In this document: one piece after another, positions 62,473 through 64,000 of the stretch
Layout of the letters: each line of letters starts with the position of its first letter
Numbering within the stretch: the first letter of the stretch is position 1
Assembly: GCF_014775655.1 (NCBI RefSeq)
Contig: NZ_CP061274.1
Span: 248,001-312,000, forward strand
From: Clavibacter zhangzhiyongii
GTDB lineage: Bacteria > Actinomycetota > Actinomycetes > Actinomycetales > Microbacteriaceae
Direction: 5' to 3'
Length of the DNA stretch: 64,000 nt
Position numbers and translations under genes: made by a program
The notes under the pieces: generated by a model
The model's input: only the letters and a program-made list of their open reading frames with translations
The model's database searches: none
Told to the model about the DNA's origin: nothing

Positions 62473-63650
62473 GAGACGCGCGCCCCGGCGCGGAGCACGG
62501 CGCGGACGACGGGCACGGTGCGCCCGCCCGGGTGGCGCTCGCTCGCGGCGATGCCGTGGCGGTGCACGCGCACGAGGTCGGCGCGGGCGCCCACGCGGAT
62601 CACGCCGCGGTCGACGAGGCCCACGGCCCGGGCCGGGTTGCCGCTGACGAGCTTCACGCCCGCGGTGAGGGGGAGGATCCCGTCGGCGTCGAGCTGCACG
62701 ATCGCCTGCAGCGGGCTCGCGGGGACGTAGTCGGAGGACAGGATGTCGAGCAGCCCGAGCGCGAGCAGCTCGGTGGCCGCGACGTTGCCGGACTGGCTGC
62801 CCCCGCGCACGATGTTCGGCGCGCCCATGACGATGAGCTGGCCGTGCGCGCGGGCCGCGCGGGCGGCGACCACGGTGGTCGGGAACTCGGAGATGCGGAC
62901 GCCGAGCGCCGCCGACTCCTCGACGTGGGCGACGGTCGCGTCGTCGTGGGCGGCGAGCGCGACCCCGCGGGCGGTCGCGAGCGCGGCGATGGCCGTGCGG
63001 TTGGGCTCCGAGTGCTCCGCGGCGACGGTCCTCAGCTCCTCCATGAGGGCGCCGATCCCGCTCGCCTGCACGCGGCCCTTGCCGACCATGTAGCGCGTGA
63101 ACGCCTCGACGTCCGCGTACTGGCGCTGGCCCGGCGTGTGGTCCATGAGCGACGCGAGGCGGAGCGACGCGATGCCGTCGAACGCCTCGAACTCGGCGAC
63201 CGTGGCGGGCGCCGCGACCTCGCAGCGGAGGTGGATGAAGTGCTCCGCGCGCACGAGCCCCGCGCGTCCCGCGTGCTCGATGGCGTCGGCGAGCGAGCGG
63301 GACAGCGTGGTGGCGTCGTCCCGGCCCTCGAGGGTGCCGATGCGGATCGCGTCGAAGACCGTGGTGACGCCGGCGCCGCTCAGCTGCGCGTCGTGGGCGA
63401 GGACGGCGGGCACCGGATCCCAGCGCGTGCCGGGCCGGGGCTGGGCGTGCGACTCGAGGTGGTCGGTGTGCAGCTCGACGAGGCCGGGGATCAGGGTGTC
63501 GCCGTCGAGGTCGTCGCCGGTGCCGCCGACCTGGCCGGGAGCGCCGGGGGAGACGTCGGCGACGAGGCCGTCGCGGATCAGGACGGATCCGTGCAGCACC
63601 TCGTCGTCCAGGACGATGCGGGCGTTGCGCAGGACGGTCTCGCGGCTCAT
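62469..63650 (-). CDS. phnM: Alpha-D-ribose 1-methylphosphonate 5-triphosphate diphosphatase PhnM
   Basis: A 393-residue amidohydrolase. [20 protein letters not shown] holds the metal-binding His61 and His64 (HxxH), [14 protein letters not shown] a later His/Asp pair, and [17 protein letters not shown] the C-terminal metal Asp region. PhnM removes pyrophosphate from the C-P lyase intermediate before the radical cleavage step. The core phnGHIJKL genes are not in the window and should lie past the right edge or elsewhere. Confidence 0.92.
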   Translation of the reverse strand: MSRETVLRNARIVLDDEVLHGSVLIRDGLVADVSPGAPGQVGGTGDDLDGDTLIPGLVELHTDHLESHAQPRPGTRWDPVPAVLAHDAQLSGAGVTTVFDAIRIGTLEGRDDATTLSRSLADAIEHAGRAGLVRAEHFIHLRCEVAAPATVAEFEAFDGIASLRLASLMDHTPGQRQYADVEAFTRYMVGKGRVQASGIGALMEELRTVAAEHSEPNRTAIAALATARGVALAAHDDATVAHVEESAALGVRISEFPTTVVAARAARAHGQLIVMGAPNIVRGGSQSGNVAATELLALGLLDILSSDYVPASPLQAIVQLDADGILPLTAGVKLVSGNPARAVGLVDRGVIRVGARADLVRVHRHGIAASERHPGGRTVPVVRAVLRAGARVS

Positions 63651-64000
63651 CGGGTTCCTTCGGGGTCGGGCGCCGGGGCGGCGCCGGGGATGTGCGGGAG
63701 GGGGAGGTCGGGCGAGGTGCCGTCGAGCGCGGCGCCGGGGATGTGCGGGAGGGGGAGGGCGGGCGAGGTGCCGTCGAGCGCGGCGCCGGGGGCGTGCGGG
63801 GTGGGGAGGTCGCGGAGCGGGTGGACCGCGTGCAGGCGGAACGGGGATCCGGGCGCGTCCTCGATCAGGACCGCGAGCGCGTCGACGGCGAGGGGCCGGT
63901 CGGTGCAGCCGGCGAACCAGGCGGCGAGGGCGGCCTCGGCGCGGGGGCGCTCGGCGGCGGGGATCCGGTCGGTGAGGGTCAGGTGGAAGCGGAACCCGTC
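63647..64000 (-). CDS. DUF1045 phosphonate-metabolism protein, C-terminal part only
   Basis: The minus-strand frame ends at a TGA (63647-63649) overlapping the phnM start. The visible end reads FRFHLTLTDRIPAAERPRAEAALAAWFAG, with the HxT motif of 2H phosphoesterase-type DUF1045 proteins, found in C-P lyase operons. After ALAVLIEDAPGSPFRLHAVHPLRDL the normal fold ends. A Pro-rich tail then repeats PGAALDGTSP-LPLPHI, encoded by 51-bp tandem repeats. The N-terminus lies outside the window. Confidence 0.75.
   Translation of the reverse strand, partial: DGFRFHLTLTDRIPAAERPRAEAALAAWFAGCTDRPLAVDALAVLIEDAPGSPFRLHAVHPLRDLPTPHAPGAALDGTSPALPLPHIPGAALDGTSPDLPLPHIPGAAPAPDPEGTR
63678..63830. repeat. 51-bp tandem direct repeat in coding sequence
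   Basis: The unit beginning gcggcgccgggga recurs at 63678, 63729 and 63780. The first two copies are nearly identical over 51 bp and the third is degenerate. The period is exactly 17 codons, so copy-number change keeps the frame of the DUF1045 protein tail. Confidence 0.85.

Noticed and set aside
63097-63975. 292-codon plus-strand frame at the right edge
   Set aside because: It is antisense to phnM and the DUF1045 tail. Its C-terminal half is Arg/Gly repeats created by the 51-bp repeat read in the wrong direction.

Overview
The window is very GC-rich (about 73 percent by eye). Genes are packed tightly, with many GTG starts, ATGA/GTGA stop-start overlaps and short intergenic gaps. HspR, Zur and DtxR/IdeR-type operators, LPXTG anchoring, an Lsr2-like protein and the gene content point to a Gram-positive actinobacterium. 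Microbacteriaceae, and most likely a plant-associated Clavibacter-type organism, is my inference from gene content and composition, not from a marker gene. I see no rRNA, tRNA, CRISPR array, insertion sequence or prophage. No gene-free stretch exceeds 300 bases.

Layout. 1-2354: end of a GH3 glycosidase. 2.4-10.2 kb: small metabolic genes paired with divergent regulators (TetR/NmrA-like, XRE/SDR, HxlR/RidA, Lrp/rhodanese), acetyltransferases, a serine hydrolase and a P-loop kinase-like protein. 10.2-11.9 kb: GH51 arabinofuranosidase behind a palindromic operator. 12.0-19.4 kb: acetyltransferase, Lsr2-like protein and a zinc-acquisition block (CobW-C protein; AztA, AztB, AztC and two AztD-like proteins) with two Zur-like boxes. 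19.5-26.9 kb: LPXTG surface protein, thioredoxin-reductase-like flavoprotein, N-domain-less ClpB with a HAIR operator, GH36 alpha-galactosidase. 27-35 kb: aldo/keto reductase, M19 dipeptidase, GNAT, DUF2207 membrane protein, class A beta-lactamase-like lipoprotein, Tat-exported DUF1906 protein. 35.2-38 kb: envelope-stress (Asp23/AmaP) gene cluster. 38.2-45.7 kb: AraC and TetR regulators, exported ferritin-like protein, a secreted polyester hydrolase (cutinase/PETase family), a spore-photoproduct-lyase-like radical SAM protein, small membrane proteins and an FMN reductase. 45.8-52.6 kb: GH127 beta-L-arabinofuranosidase divergent from a sugar ABC importer and its LacI regulator. 52.7-55.6 kb: iron-siderophore ABC importer under a DtxR/IdeR-like box. 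55.7-56.5 kb: epimerase/dehydratase. 56.6-61.2 kb: phosphonate importer PhnD-PhnC-PhnE(fused) plus a PanE-like reductase. It converges on a minus-strand C-P lyase accessory set (hexapeptide transferase, PhnN, PhnM, DUF1045 protein) that runs off the right edge.

How it works together. GH3, GH51, GH36, GH127 and the sugar importer look like a plant-glycan (arabinan, galactoside, arabinosylated glycoprotein) utilisation repertoire. GH51 and the importer carry near-identical 12-bp operators 38 kb apart, suggesting one LacI regulon. Three nutrient scavenging systems (zinc, iron, phosphonate) are present; the zinc and iron ones have recognisable metal-responsive operators. The least expected gene is a close relative of Thermobifida cutinases and IsPETase at 41.4 kb. 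At whole-window scale, the hexamer GGATCC is strongly over-represented in all three reading frames, reminiscent of a highly iterated palindrome.
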